DNA from: Candidatus Bathyarchaeota archaeon | Lineage (GTDB): Archaea > Thermoproteota > Bathyarchaeia > Bathyarchaeales > Bathycorpusculaceae | Assembly: GCA_026014665.1 (NCBI GenBank) | Contig: JAOZHX010000034.1 | Coordinates: forward strand, 124,001-188,000 | Direction: 5' to 3' | Length of the DNA: 64,000 nt | Shown: positions 41,655 through 50,609 of the stretch, one piece after another | How the letters are laid out: every line of letters starts with the position of its first letter | Numbering within the stretch: position 1 is the first letter of the stretch | Position numbers and translations under genes: made by a program | Notes under the pieces: model-generated | Told to the model about the DNA's origin: nothing | Database searches by the model: none | What the model saw: only the letters and a program-made list of their open reading frames with translations

Positions 41655-42654
41655 AGCTTTCCTCTATACTTTTTCCAAATCTGGCAAATTGGGCCAGGAG
41701 CGCGCTGAGCTGGATGTCGCTGTTGGCGCCTTGAGTTAGCCGGTAATCATATTCACCGATGAGGTTGGAAAGGTCAGCTTTCTGTTCTGGTGTAAGGTCG
41801 CTCATTTTGAATATTTCACGTTGGATTTGACGAATGATTTCGCTGCCTGAAAAGCCGTAGGAACCCATGATGTCATACATGGTTTTTCTTGCTTCCATAA
41901 AGTCGCCGTAGAGGGCTTTCCTTATCATCTTTTGCACAAGCATCGGGCTAGCCTCACCTATGACTAAAGAAACGGTTTTTTCGTCAACAATACCCCCTTC
42001 CCTGTACGCGGAGGCTGTCTGTAACGCGTTTATGGCGTGACGCAGGTCGCCTTCTGAGTAATCCACTATTCGTTCAGCGGCTTCTGGTTGCAGTTTTACG
42101 TTTTCTTTTTTTGCGATGCATTGCAGGTGTTCTTTCATAGCTTGGCGGTCTAGGCGTGAGAAGCGGAATATGGCGCATCGGCTTTGGATGGGTTCGATGA
42201 TTTTGCTGGATTGGTTGCAGATCAAGATGAATCGACTTGTTCGGCTACCTATTTCCATGATGCGACGCAGTGCAGTTTGAGCGGGACCAGTCATTTGGTC
42301 AGATTCGTCAAGGATGATGAGTGCGAAGGGTATGTTGCCAAAGCCCGTGCGGCTGTAACGGGAGAAATCTTTGATGCGTTCGCGGACGGTGTCTATGCCT
42401 CTTTCATCTGAAGCGTTAAGCTCCAATGTGAAACTGCGCCAGTTTTGGCCAAACAACTCGTGTGCGATGCAGAGGGCTACGGTGGTTTTGCCTGTGCCTG
42501 GGATGCCTGCGAGCATGAGGTGGGGCATGGTTTTGGGGTTGCGCATGAAGGCTTTTAGGCTTTCCACGATGTCGTGTAAATCTACGACTTCGTCTAGGGT
42601 TTTTGGGCGGTATTTCTCGACCCACATGAGTGCTTCTTCGGATGTTGCTGCCAT
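41641..42654 (-). CDS. rfcS: replication factor C small subunit
   Basis: This 337-residue AAA+ protein forms the repeated part of the clamp loader. It has the N-terminal MWVEKYRPKTLDEVV, Walker A GIPGTGKT near residue 50, and Walker B ALIILDESDQ near 112. The SRC motif in PIQSRCAIFRF near 155 supplies the arginine finger, and the collar domain follows. Full length for archaeal RfcS. It is the first gene of the rfcS-rfcL-zinc protein operon. A short palindrome AAGGTGAACCTT (42656-42667) overlaps its ribosome binding region. Confidence 0.96.
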   Translation of the reverse strand: MAATSEEALMWVEKYRPKTLDEVVDLHDIVESLKAFMRNPKTMPHLMLAGIPGTGKTTVALCIAHELFGQNWRSFTLELNASDERGIDTVRERIKDFSRYSRTGFGNIPFALIILDESDQMTGPAQTALRRIMEIGSRTSRFILICNQSSKIIEPIQSRCAIFRFSRLDRQAMKEHLQCIAKKENVKLQPEAAERIVDYSEGDLRHAINALQTASAYREGGIVDEKTVSLVIGEASPMLVQKMIRKALYGDFMEARKTMYDIMGSYGFSGSEIIRQIQREIFKMSDLTPEQKADLSNLIGEYDYRLTQGANSDIQLSALLAQFARFGKSIEESYATK

Positions 42655-42690
42655 AAAGGTGAACCTTCAGGATAAATTAGTAGAATAACT

Positions 42691-42701
42691 GATTTTAAGT
42701 A
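42691..42701 (-). promoter_or_regulatory. probable TATA box of the rfc operon
   Basis: Minus-strand ACTTAAAATC lies 37 bases before ATG 42654, predicting transcription from about 42670 and a leader of some 15 bases containing AAGGT. Confidence 0.4.
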
Positions 42702-42966
42702 CTAATTTAGTTTTCTCTGCCTAACAGAATATTTGTTTTGTGTGAGTATAGCTGGCTGCTATGCCAAGTCTTTTGGTTTTTGGGGCAGGTTGTTTTTTTG
42801 TTTTTGTTTGCTTGCCTGCAAGGTGTCATGGATTTTGCATGTGCCAAAGTAGTTGCTGTTATGGATAAAATTTGGGAAAAATGGTGGTAAAAGCTTCTCA
42901 GTCGAGGTTTCTTGACTAAGCATCGCCAATGCTATTTGCATCCAAATGTGCCCCTAAAGGTATGGT
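42702..42966. other. intergenic stretch between endonuclease IV-like gene and rfcS
   Basis: I see no confident gene. A minus-strand ORF of 60 codons (42759-42941, begins MQIALAMLSQE) ends in a Lys/Gln-rich tail caused by A-rich DNA and has no clear signals. Plus-strand T-runs at about 42790-42808 are the complement of that tail. Confidence 0.4.
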
Positions 42967-43848
42967 TTATGGTTGTGTTGTGTGTTGTTTGTTTTCTATT
43001 ACTTCTCTAAGAGTCGCTTGCATCCTTCTAGCGTCAACGTCTAGAATCGGCGATTCACAAATCATCGTTGGATGCATCCCAAAATCCACAATCACCTCGG
43101 CCAGCATATGGAAGTCTGGTCCATACCGTTTCTCGTCAAGGGTGTGGTGGCGTTTTTCGCCTTGGCTTGTGAACTCGATTTTTGAGAAGTGACAGTGCAT
43201 GCTGCGCAGCGTTTCCGTGCCCAAGGTTTGCTCAATTTTTTCAGCGATTTTGCGGAAATCATCAGTGCTCTTAAAAGTACCTTGGTGCAGCGCGTGCAAG
43301 TGCCCCCAATCAACAACTAGTTGGGTGCCCTCAACTTCTTGGCATATCATCATGATTTCCTCTAGGCTGCCCACTTGGAATTTCCTGCCCATCGTTTCAG
43401 GCCCCAACTTCACTTTCAAGCCTAAACTTTTCATTTCTGTGCTGACTTCTTTTAGGGCGGTTATACATTGTTTGAAGGCATAACGTTTTTCGAATTTGCC
43501 GTAGAACCCAGTGTGAAAAACCATCACGTAAGCGCCCATCCAATCTGCTGCAGTAGCGCATGCAATCATTCGCCGTTTACTCGCTTCTACAACTTCTCTT
43601 TTGCCTGATAAGTTGATATAGTATGAGCCATGGAGGCTTAGCCTAACATCGTTTTTCCTAGCTTCTTCGCCGAGCTTTTGGGCGTGCTCTTGTTTAATCT
43701 GCGGTTTTGGTCCCCACCTGACGGCTTGATATTCGAAAGCATCCAAGCCTTCCTCGTGCAGTAGCCTTGGCACGTCAATCATGGTTGCACCTAGTAGCCT
43801 AAACATGGGCGGTACGCCTGCGGGACCAAATCGTGTGTGCTCAGACAT
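42967..43848 (-). CDS. endonuclease IV-like TIM-barrel protein (AP endonuclease family 2)
   Basis: This protein is 293 residues from ATG 43848, which has AAAGGGATTCT before it. The longer frame to 44067 overlaps the EcfT gene and is unlikely. Metal-binding motifs follow the Nfo pattern: LSLHGSYYINLSG near residue 60, VFHTGFYG near 101, GPETMGR near 140, VVDWGHLHA near 173, MHCHFSK near 210, HHTLDEKRYGPD, and MICESP near 265. Such enzymes cut at abasic sites using zinc. Several positions differ from bacterial Nfo, for example HxGSYYIN for HxPYxIN. It is encoded 62 bases after the ECF transporter unit and is probably the last gene of that transcript. Confidence 0.85.
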   Translation of the reverse strand: MSEHTRFGPAGVPPMFRLLGATMIDVPRLLHEEGLDAFEYQAVRWGPKPQIKQEHAQKLGEEARKNDVRLSLHGSYYINLSGKREVVEASKRRMIACATAADWMGAYVMVFHTGFYGKFEKRYAFKQCITALKEVSTEMKSLGLKVKLGPETMGRKFQVGSLEEIMMICQEVEGTQLVVDWGHLHALHQGTFKSTDDFRKIAEKIEQTLGTETLRSMHCHFSKIEFTSQGEKRHHTLDEKRYGPDFHMLAEVIVDFGMHPTMICESPILDVDARRMQATLREVIENKQHTTQP

Positions 43849-43910
43849 AGAATCCCTTTGTTTAGGTAGAGAGGGTTTTTTCCTTTTTAAGGTAATCATT
43901 TTCACAGGCT

Positions 43911-44699
43911 CTAAAACCCAAGAAGACTGGATACGGTTGGCACCGCCACATTGAAATGCGCATAAACAGCCAACGCCAAAATACCGATTGTTATCGCTAG
44001 CAATGCAAAGTCGCCTTTGTGCAGTTTTAGCGAATAGAGGTTCGTGCGTTTTTTGGCTGCGCCCCATGCTCGGGACTCCATGGCTTCAGCTAATTCAAGG
44101 CTTCGGCGGATGGCGCTAACAATCAGTGGAATCAATATGGGTATGTAGTTTCTTATTCTCTTAAGTAAGCCTCCTTTTTCCAACTCAAGTCCGCGTGCTT
44201 TCTGGGCGTCCATGATGGTTTGGGCTTCCTCCGCCAGCACGGGTACAAACCGCACGGCAGTGGTGAAGGCAAAGGCAAATTCGTAGGGTACACGCGATTC
44301 TTCCAGCGCTAAACCTAAATGGTCAGGTGATGTTGTTAAAAAGAACACGGAGAAAGACTCTACCAGCACGATGAAGCGTAAGGTCATGGCGGTAGAATTC
44401 TCAATGTTAATCGCCGTAAACGTATAGCCTGAAGTGAAATATGTTGTCACAACGTTTATGATAAAGATGAAAGCAGCCAAAAAAGCTGCTCCACGCAAGG
44501 AACGCAGCCACTGCCTCTGCACCCGCGCCAGTAGCACGAAGGGGATTTGCATGAAGAACAAAACTAGCAATGGAATAACTTGGTAGAAGATGATAGCCAC
44601 CACAAAGATAGCGATGACATAGGCAAATTTCATACGGGGATCAAGGTTGTGGATGGGTGAGTAGACCTTTCGGAATTTTAAGCCGTCAAAAACACTCAT
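43911..44699 (-). CDS. ecfT: ECF transporter transmembrane (T) component
   Basis: This 262-residue membrane protein of the CbiQ/EcfT family has hydrophobic segments in the N-terminal half. The two coupling motifs that contact the ATPases are QKARGLELE near residue 169 and ESRAWGAAKK near 215. With the two ATPases encoded upstream it forms an energising module for vitamin or metal uptake. The start overlaps the stop of the second ATPase gene by 4 bases (ATGA type). The substrate-binding S component is not in the window, so the substrate is unknown. Confidence 0.93.
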   Translation of the reverse strand: MSVFDGLKFRKVYSPIHNLDPRMKFAYVIAIFVVAIIFYQVIPLLVLFFMQIPFVLLARVQRQWLRSLRGAAFLAAFIFIINVVTTYFTSGYTFTAINIENSTAMTLRFIVLVESFSVFFLTTSPDHLGLALEESRVPYEFAFAFTTAVRFVPVLAEEAQTIMDAQKARGLELEKGGLLKRIRNYIPILIPLIVSAIRRSLELAEAMESRAWGAAKKRTNLYSLKLHKGDFALLAITIGILALAVYAHFNVAVPTVSSLLGF

Positions 44700-45520
44700 C
44701 TATGTCTACTCTCCTTAGCTTTTAGGATTATGTTTTTGGCTTCGTAAATGTCGATGACGTCTTTCGGCAACCCCAACTCTGAGAGTTTAGTGAACACCTG
44801 AGCTATTTGCGGCAGAACGATTGACGACAATTCTAGCAGTGGCGGATCAGTTAAGATCTCCTTTCCAACTCCGTCAGCCACAATCTTGCCCTCTTTCATG
44901 AGTACAACACGCGGGTTGCATTCCGCCACAAATTCCACATCGTGAGTAACTACGACAACAGTCTTCTTTTGTGTCTGAAGCTGCATGATGAACTGGCGCA
45001 GTTTTTCCTTCTGTTCATGATCCTGCCCGATGGTCGGCTCGTCAAGGATTAATGTTTGAGGGTCCCAAGCTAAAACTGATGCTAATGCGACGCGTTTTCG
45101 TTCTCCGCCACTCAACAAAAATGGAGAGGTTTTGCGGTACTGTGTCAACGATAAGAGATTGAGCGCCCACTCGATTCGTTTTTCGATGACCTCTTTCTCG
45201 AAGCCAAAATTCTTAAGAGCAAAGGCAATTTCTTCTTCCACAGTCTCGCTAAAGAGTTGGTGATCTGGGTTTTGGAAAACAAAACCGACGTTTCGTGCCA
45301 AGGCAGCAACACTTGATTTGGTGGTTTCTACACCGTCCACCCGGACCACGCCACGTGAAGGTTTGAGCAGTCCGTTAAAGTGCTTAACAAAGGTGGATTT
45401 CCCTGCGCCGTTTTGCCCCATGATGGCGACAAACTCGCCGTCATTGATTGTTAGGGAGACGCCTTTGAGCGCTTCCACCTTGCTGGGGTACGAAAACCAC
45501 ACGTTCTCGGCTACGATCAC
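44696..45520 (-). CDS. ECF transporter ATPase (second A component)
   Basis: This 274-residue ABC ATPase of the EcfA/CbiO type has Walker A GQNGAGKST near residue 36, a Q-loop FVFQNPDHQLF, signature LLSGGERKRV near 137 and Walker B TLILDEPT near 158. It pairs with the ATPase encoded just upstream to form the EcfA-EcfA' dimer. It overlaps the genes on both sides by 4 bases, so all three ECF genes are one transcript and translationally coupled. The start ATG 45520 gives the usual MIVAENVWFSYPS N-terminus. Confidence 0.94.
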   Translation of the reverse strand: MIVAENVWFSYPSKVEALKGVSLTINDGEFVAIMGQNGAGKSTFVKHFNGLLKPSRGVVRVDGVETTKSSVAALARNVGFVFQNPDHQLFSETVEEEIAFALKNFGFEKEVIEKRIEWALNLLSLTQYRKTSPFLLSGGERKRVALASVLAWDPQTLILDEPTIGQDHEQKEKLRQFIMQLQTQKKTVVVVTHDVEFVAECNPRVVLMKEGKIVADGVGKEILTDPPLLELSSIVLPQIAQVFTKLSELGLPKDVIDIYEAKNIILKAKESRHR

Positions 45521-46368
45521 TCTACTTTGAGCGCCTCCAGCAGTTGGTCAGCTAGCTCTTCTGAAGACAGCGGCGTTGCGTTGTTGAGGTTTAAGCCTTC
45601 TTTCTTGAGCATTTGATAGAGCAAAGTAGCTTTGGGGATGCCTACGCCGATGAGGCGGGTTTCTTCATTGCTTAGGATTTGCCTAGGATCGCCTTCAAAC
45701 CTGATTTTGCCCTCGTCCATGACGATCAGGTGGTTAGTGTATTTGGCTGTTAAATCTAAACGGTGCTCCACAAGGATGACCGTTATACCCTGTTCCCGAT
45801 TAAGCTTAAAAATAACCTCAAATATTTTTTGCGCACTAAGCGGGTCAAGGAACGAAGTAGGTTCATCGAGAACTATGATTTCTGGCTCCATCGCAAGCAC
45901 CGCGGCAATCGCCACCCGCTGCTGCTGACCACCGCTGATTTCATGAGGCGAGCGTTCGCGGATGTCGTAGATGCCTGTTTGTTGGAGAACCTCATCAACT
46001 CGCCTGCGCATTTCCACTCTATCTACACCGTTATTTTCTAATCCGAAGGCAACATCTTTCTCGATTGAGAGGGCGAACAGCTGGTTTTCCGGGTTCTGAA
46101 ACACCAAGCCGACATGCTTTGCCATTTCATAGGTGTGGTGCTTGAGGGTGTCGAGTCCAGCAACGGAGATTTCTCCTTTCAATTCACCTTGGTAAAAATG
46201 GGGGACAAGCCCGTTGAAGCATCGGCACAGCGTGGTTTTTCCGCAGCCGCTTGGACCGGTAATGAGGACAAACTCGCCCTTCTCCACCTTAAGGGACACA
46301 TCGTTTATAGAGGGTTTGGATGCGCCAGGATAGGTGTAGGTGAGGTTTTTTATCTCGATTAGGGCCAT
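45517..46368 (-). CDS. ECF transporter ATPase (first A component)
   Basis: This 283-residue ABC ATPase has Walker A GPSGCGKTT near residue 36, Q-loop LVFQNPENQLF, signature EISGGQQQRV near 143 and Walker B IIVLDEPTSFLDP. It is the first gene of the ECF unit and starts 50 bases after the DHH phosphoesterase gene, probably within the same long operon that begins with prefoldin beta. EcfA pairs energise uptake of vitamins, cobalt or nickel by exchangeable S components. Confidence 0.94.
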   Translation of the reverse strand: MALIEIKNLTYTYPGASKPSINDVSLKVEKGEFVLITGPSGCGKTTLCRCFNGLVPHFYQGELKGEISVAGLDTLKHHTYEMAKHVGLVFQNPENQLFALSIEKDVAFGLENNGVDRVEMRRRVDEVLQQTGIYDIRERSPHEISGGQQQRVAIAAVLAMEPEIIVLDEPTSFLDPLSAQKIFEVIFKLNREQGITVILVEHRLDLTAKYTNHLIVMDEGKIRFEGDPRQILSNEETRLIGVGIPKATLLYQMLKKEGLNLNNATPLSSEELADQLLEALKVE

Positions 46369-46418
46369 ATTTTGTGCCTGCTCACCTTAAGCGTTAATGT
46401 TTGCTCATTTAAGCGTAG

Positions 46419-47414
46419 CTACGCATTTTTGGCTATTTTCTGCTTCAGTAGCTCCAGACACTTTTTTAAAGCAGGTTCAATCTCGCCTTTGCCGCTGACC
46501 CCCGCCGCCATCGCATGGCCGCCACCGACGCCCGCCAAAAACTCCCCTAACGGAGTGGCTATATCAACGCCCAGATGCACGCCTGTTTGCTCGTTAAATT
46601 GGCGCGTGCTCCGCAAGCTCAACTCGACTTTACCGTTTTTTTTGCCTGCCACAGCTGCCATATGCGCTCCGAGGTCGACGAGGGCTTTAGCTGCAGGCGC
46701 CTGATACGCACTGACGTGCGAGAGAGCAATTATCCAGCCTTCAACCTTGAGGATTTTAGCTCGTTTGCACGCTTTCAGTTTAGCTACGCGCTCAGACGGG
46801 TCGATAGGTGCAGCGAATTGTGCAAGAGTTTCCTGCGCATCTATGCCTTCCTCCACCAACTTCGCAATAACCTGAAATGTGGAAGAATTAGCCAACGCAA
46901 AATGTCTGGTGTCAAAGGCTATGCCGATAAAGAGCGCTTTAGCTTCGTTGAGGTTTGGTTGCACATCGGTTTCTACGAAGAGCCTATAAACTAATTCGCA
47001 GTTAGCCGCTGCCTTCTCATCAATTATGCATAGCTTGCATATCTGCATGGTTTCAGGGCTGGGTGCATGGTGATCTATGATTATTTTTGGCGAAGGCGAC
47101 TTCTTTATGATTTCCGCGACTTCATCAAGTTGCTCTATGGTATTCATGTCAAGCAGAACGATGACTTCTGCGGATTCGATGTTAGGTTTGAGGTTGACGT
47201 TTATGGGCATATGGTCAAGAAGCTGCTTAGACGGCTTGTTTATACCCTGAGGACACCCAATCTCCGTCACCACATTGGGCAAAAACCGCTTAAGCAAACC
47301 CTGCAGAGCGTAAGCTGAACAAATCGCGTCAGCGTCAGCACTGCGATGGCACAACAAAAGCACAAACGATGCCTGTCTCTGCTCTAAAATCCCTGTTAAT
47401 TCCTTGAAGCTCAT
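46419..47414 (-). CDS. DHH-family phosphoesterase (archaeal RecJ/NrnA-like)
   Basis: This protein is 331 residues long. The N-terminal DHH domain has LLCHRSADADAICSAYAL near residue 20, VLLDMNTIEQL near 92, and IIIDHHAPSPE near 115, which bind two metal ions. The C-terminal DHHA1 domain carries GVGGGHAMAAGVSGKG near 306 for nucleic-acid binding. Such proteins hydrolyse short RNA or DNA, or cyclic dinucleotides; the precise substrate is not evident. The start overlaps the stop of the DUF3194 gene (ATGA). Linkage to DUF3194 and prefoldin beta is a recurring archaeal arrangement. Confidence 0.92.
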   Translation of the reverse strand: MSFKELTGILEQRQASFVLLLCHRSADADAICSAYALQGLLKRFLPNVVTEIGCPQGINKPSKQLLDHMPINVNLKPNIESAEVIVLLDMNTIEQLDEVAEIIKKSPSPKIIIDHHAPSPETMQICKLCIIDEKAAANCELVYRLFVETDVQPNLNEAKALFIGIAFDTRHFALANSSTFQVIAKLVEEGIDAQETLAQFAAPIDPSERVAKLKACKRAKILKVEGWIIALSHVSAYQAPAAKALVDLGAHMAAVAGKKNGKVELSLRSTRQFNEQTGVHLGVDIATPLGEFLAGVGGGHAMAAGVSGKGEIEPALKKCLELLKQKIAKNA

Positions 47415-47707
47415 TTTATCTTTCTCAAAAAATTTTCAGCCGCTCGATGCGCCGCTGCAACCCCCTCCTTCACCAAAGCGTCTGCATCTACACCTTTGGC
47501 TTGAGGCGAGAGGACAAGGTTGACTTCCACAGTAACTTCAACTGGCTTAGTGCCTTCCACTTCAACGCTTATGTCTAAGCCCTCGACTAGTTTAGCAGAA
47601 ACCTTTTGAAGGATAACTTTTCGTGCAGCTTCCTCGGCTTTTTGGCTTAAAAGTTCGATTTGCTCGGTGGTTAACTCTGGGATACCCAGCTCCACCAAAG
47701 CATTCAC
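47411..47707 (-). CDS. DUF3194 domain protein
   Basis: This 98-residue acidic protein is helical at both ends with a beta-rich centre (LDISVEVEGTKPVEVTVEVNLVL). Length, position between prefoldin beta and a DHH phosphoesterase, and overall pattern fit the archaeal DUF3194 family. Function unknown. It lies 4 bases after pfdB and overlaps the next gene by 4 bases, so the three are co-transcribed. Confidence 0.85.
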   Translation of the reverse strand: MNALVELGIPELTTEQIELLSQKAEEAARKVILQKVSAKLVEGLDISVEVEGTKPVEVTVEVNLVLSPQAKGVDADALVKEGVAAAHRAAENFLRKIK

Positions 47708-47711
47708 CAGT

Positions 47712-48086
47712 CTAAGATAATGGTTGACCTGAAACGGGGTTGAGGTCTTCTTGGAGTTTTGTTTGTGCTTCTTTGACTTGGCTGCGTATACGTTCCTCTT
47801 GGCGTGCGATGACGGTGCTGCGAGTGTTTAAGAGTTCTTTGCGTTCAGTGAGCTCTTCAGCTACCTTGGCTTTATCTGCCCTGACAAGAAGCGAGCCAAC
47901 AGCCTTGTAGATAACGGCGTCGTCAGCGGTCTTTTGGAGTTCACTTAGGGTTTGCTCAACTTCGGTCTTTTCCATTTCAACCTGCTGCTTCTGTGCTAAT
48001 ATGGTTTGTAAGGTTTGCTGCAACTGCTGAAGCCGCAGAAGCCTTTCTTGAACGTTAGGCGGTAACTTGGATAATTCATCACTCAA
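47712..48086 (-). CDS. pfdB: prefoldin subunit beta
   Basis: This 124-residue chaperone subunit is made of two long coiled-coil helices (LRLQQLQQTLQTILAQ and the C-terminal VIARQEERIRSQVKEAQTK) around a short beta hairpin (AVIYKAVGSLLVRADK). Four beta and two alpha subunits form the jellyfish-shaped complex that hands unfolded proteins to the thermosome, one subunit of which is encoded at 58874-60547. First gene visible in its operon; the alpha subunit is elsewhere. Confidence 0.95.
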   Translation of the reverse strand: MSDELSKLPPNVQERLLRLQQLQQTLQTILAQKQQVEMEKTEVEQTLSELQKTADDAVIYKAVGSLLVRADKAKVAEELTERKELLNTRSTVIARQEERIRSQVKEAQTKLQEDLNPVSGQPLS

Positions 48087-48259
48087 ATTCTATTCCTTCC
48101 GTACCCAGAAATGAGAGAAGCTCTTAATTAAGCATTTCCAACAAGTCAGGCGTCGCAAACCACCCAAACCCCCACAAACCGTAAAACACAAAAGCCTCAA
48201 AGCTCACCCATAGTCAAAGCATACAGCCCTAAAGTCATGCAGAACCTGCATTCAAAAAA

Positions 48260-48937
48260 GTGAAAATGACGTTGACAAAGAAGTTAATCGTCATAGCCTG
48301 CGCAGCAATCTTGGTTTTAGCCTTAAGCTTAACGGTGGTTATTTCAGAAATCCTCGCAACCAACACCCCCAAAACCGATTTAACCCGCATTGCTTGCCTC
48401 GGCGACAGCATCACCGAAATCTGCGGCTACCCTGAATACCTGCAAGAACTTTTAGGTAACGGGTCGGTGGTGGGTAACTTTGGCGTCAGCGCATCAGCGG
48501 TTAATTTTTGGAGCGACAAACCCTACTATTTCGAGCCAACATACCGAAGCGCAAGGAACTTTTCTGCAACGACAGTGATTGTTATGCTTGGAACAAACGA
48601 CGCCCGCTATGGGATGGATGACAAAATCGTGAATTTTACGGCTAACTACGAGCGGCTCCTAAACAGGACACAACACTGGAACAGCACAAAACAGGTTTAT
48701 GTGGTTATCCCACCGCCCATTTTCGATAACTCTCTTGATTTAAACGGCACCTTCTATGCGCAAGAAGTGATTCCCCGCATAAAACAAGTAGCCAAGGATA
48801 TGGGTTTGCCAGTTATCGACGTCTACACGCCCATGCTCAAGCATCCCGAGTACTTCTCGGTAGATGGTGTGCATCCTGACTGCGAAGGCGCTCAAGCAAT
48901 TGCCAAGATAATCTATAACTACATAAAAACGCATTGA
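48260..48937 (+). CDS. secreted SGNH/GDSL-family hydrolase
   Basis: This is a 225-residue protein with a signal or anchor segment (about residues 8-32) and a complete SGNH set: GDSIT with Ser near 50, MLGTNDA with Asn near 117, and DGVHPD with Asp and His near 206. It is the third member of the family in the window, with the same IACxGDS and VxPPPxF patterns as the pair at 2.7-4.2 kb. An acyltransferase gene follows 87 bases downstream on the same strand, so the two may add and remove acyl groups on a surface molecule; that is inference. Start at GTG 48260 or ATG 48266. Confidence 0.92.
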   Translation: MKMTLTKKLIVIACAAILVLALSLTVVISEILATNTPKTDLTRIACLGDSITEICGYPEYLQELLGNGSVVGNFGVSASAVNFWSDKPYYFEPTYRSARNFSATTVIVMLGTNDARYGMDDKIVNFTANYERLLNRTQHWNSTKQVYVVIPPPIFDNSLDLNGTFYAQEVIPRIKQVAKDMGLPVIDVYTPMLKHPEYFSVDGVHPDCEGAQAIAKIIYNYIKTH

Positions 48938-49024
48938 GCAACCCACAAAAGTTCTGCAGGAATAATTAGTTTTATAAGTTCTAACCAAGGCAGATATTCT
49001 ATAACTTCCTCAAAGGCGCTACCA

Positions 49025-50110
49025 TTGGAAAAGGACAGCGTGGATTCAAACCAAAAAATCGCTATTCCAGCCGACCTCATCCGCACCATAGCAATCATTT
49101 TAGTCGTATTGTTGCATGCTTCCAACGAAACCCTCCAAACGGCTTCTGCATCAGCAACTGAATGGTGGACCGCAGTGGTTTACAAGAGCATAGCTTTGCC
49201 ATGTGTGCCACTGTTTATCCTGTTAAGCGGGGCTCTGCTGCTTCAACCATCCAAACTCAACGAGCCCATCAGAGTTTTTCTCAAGAAAAGGCTAAGCAGG
49301 ATTGGTTTGGCTTTTGCTTTTTGGAGCGGCGTCTATATTGCCTGGAGCTTCTACACCGCAAACCCGCCAGTAGCTCTAACATGGGATAACGTGGGTCAAA
49401 GTATCATTCGCAGCCTGTTCACTGGAGCTTATTACCATTTCTGGTTTATCTACCTCATCATAGGACTTTACCTGATTACCCCTATACTGCGTGTGATAGT
49501 AGCCAGCGCCAACCTGCGAGTTATTCGATACCTGATTTTGCTCTGGTTTGCAGGCGTCGCCATCTTGCCTATTATCGAATTGGCTAGCGGTCAAATCTTA
49601 AACAGCAGCGTCTTTCTCCTTGGTGGTTTCATAGGTTACTTTGTTTTAGGCTCATACTTACAGAGGATAAAGCTAAAATCTACAATACTCTACAGCCTCC
49701 TCATAGTAGGCATTGCAGCTACGGTGTTTGGCGTTTGGCTTATGACATATCCCTTAAGCGCTATGGGGCAAGGCAACTTCTTCTTCGATTACATAACAGT
49801 CAACGTGATAGTCACTTCGGTTGCTCTGTTTTTGATTCTGCTAAAGTTCCGTCCTGATTGGCCAGGAACCAACCACACCACTGCAAGTCGCTTGGTAGGC
49901 GCCATAAGCAAAAACACCCTGCCGATTTTCCTGTTCCATGTATTAATTTTGGAATCTTTTGAGCGTGGCTTCTTTGGCTTTAAGCTAAGCTTTACTGTGC
50001 TAAATCCGCTTGTTGAGATTCCGTTGCTTGCAGCGGTGACGTTTCTTGTAACGCTTGGTTTAGTGCTGTTGATGCGGCAGGTGCCAATCCTCAATAAACT
50101 GATAGGTTAA
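49025..50110 (+). CDS. acyltransferase family 3 membrane protein
   Basis: This 361-residue integral membrane protein has about ten hydrophobic segments. The N-terminus has DLIRTIAIILVVLLHA with the conserved Arg and His of acyltransferase family 3, and PLFILLSGALLL and YHFWFIYLIIGLYL follow as in OatA/NodX-type enzymes. They move acetyl or similar groups onto glycans or lipids at the outer face of the membrane. The start is TTG 49025 (EKDSVDSNQK); no upstream alternative with a good ribosome binding site is seen. It is followed by a T-rich stretch (about 50143-50152) that may end the transcript. Confidence 0.88.
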   Translation: MEKDSVDSNQKIAIPADLIRTIAIILVVLLHASNETLQTASASATEWWTAVVYKSIALPCVPLFILLSGALLLQPSKLNEPIRVFLKKRLSRIGLAFAFWSGVYIAWSFYTANPPVALTWDNVGQSIIRSLFTGAYYHFWFIYLIIGLYLITPILRVIVASANLRVIRYLILLWFAGVAILPIIELASGQILNSSVFLLGGFIGYFVLGSYLQRIKLKSTILYSLLIVGIAATVFGVWLMTYPLSAMGQGNFFFDYITVNVIVTSVALFLILLKFRPDWPGTNHTTASRLVGAISKNTLPIFLFHVLILESFERGFFGFKLSFTVLNPLVEIPLLAAVTFLVTLGLVLLMRQVPILNKLIG

Positions 50111-50220
50111 CGTATAACGGATATTCTCCCTGCTGCAACACGATCTTTTTTCTTTGTCTTATTGATGTGAAGTATTTTTAAGTCAAAGAAGCATTAACCA
50201 CCCACGGGGAGAAAAGTACC

Positions 50221-50589
50221 ATGGAGCGCGCCAAAGTCATAAAAGAAGACCTGTTTGAGCAAGATACGCATTTTCTGGCGGTTTATGTAGAAGCAAAAAA
50301 CTCAGTTATGATTATGCTAAGCGAACGAGAGGATAGACTTGGCACCATGGCCATTGCCGTACCGAAATTTAAAGAATTGGGCTCCGTTACCTCTTCTGTG
50401 CTTTTAGGTGACCGAAACGTTATAACCGCTCGTATGTTCGCCGAGTACGTGGCTTCCAAGAAAGGCAAGATCGCCATGGTGTCGGTTTATCTAGAAAAAG
50501 TCGGGGAAATGCAGGCGCAAGCGTTTTTTATGCATTTAATCGATAAACTTATCAAGAGTGATATCCCCAAGGAGCCCACAGCGATCTAG
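50221..50589 (+). CDS. PAC4-like proteasome assembly chaperone
   Basis: This is a 122-residue protein. The region SSVLLGDRNVITARMFAEYV followed by KIAMVSVYL lines up with eukaryotic PAC4 (which has SLLGD, then a similar helix and a VSYNL-type strand), and LGTMAIAVP matches its earlier strand. PAC3/PAC4 form a small heterodimer that guides alpha-ring assembly of the 20S proteasome. An archaeal homologue probably acts as a homodimer, which is inference. The gene starts at ATG 50221, preceded by GGGGAG, with TTTTTAAG upstream as a TATA box. It lies just before a GNAT acetyltransferase gene. Confidence 0.75.
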   Translation: MERAKVIKEDLFEQDTHFLAVYVEAKNSVMIMLSEREDRLGTMAIAVPKFKELGSVTSSVLLGDRNVITARMFAEYVASKKGKIAMVSVYLEKVGEMQAQAFFMHLIDKLIKSDIPKEPTAI

Positions 50590-50609
50590 CTTCAACCAGT
50601 GACCACGCC

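Noticed and set aside
42759-42941. 60-codon minus-strand ORF upstream of rfcS.
   Set aside because: No start signals, low-complexity Lys/Gln tail from A-rich DNA, and no recognisable domain.
48164-48188. G-rich minus-strand tract (GGTTTGTGGGGGTTTGGGTGGTTTG) as a G-quadruplex.
   Set aside because: Only two-base G runs are shared among four positions, so stability would be poor; no gene signal depends on it.
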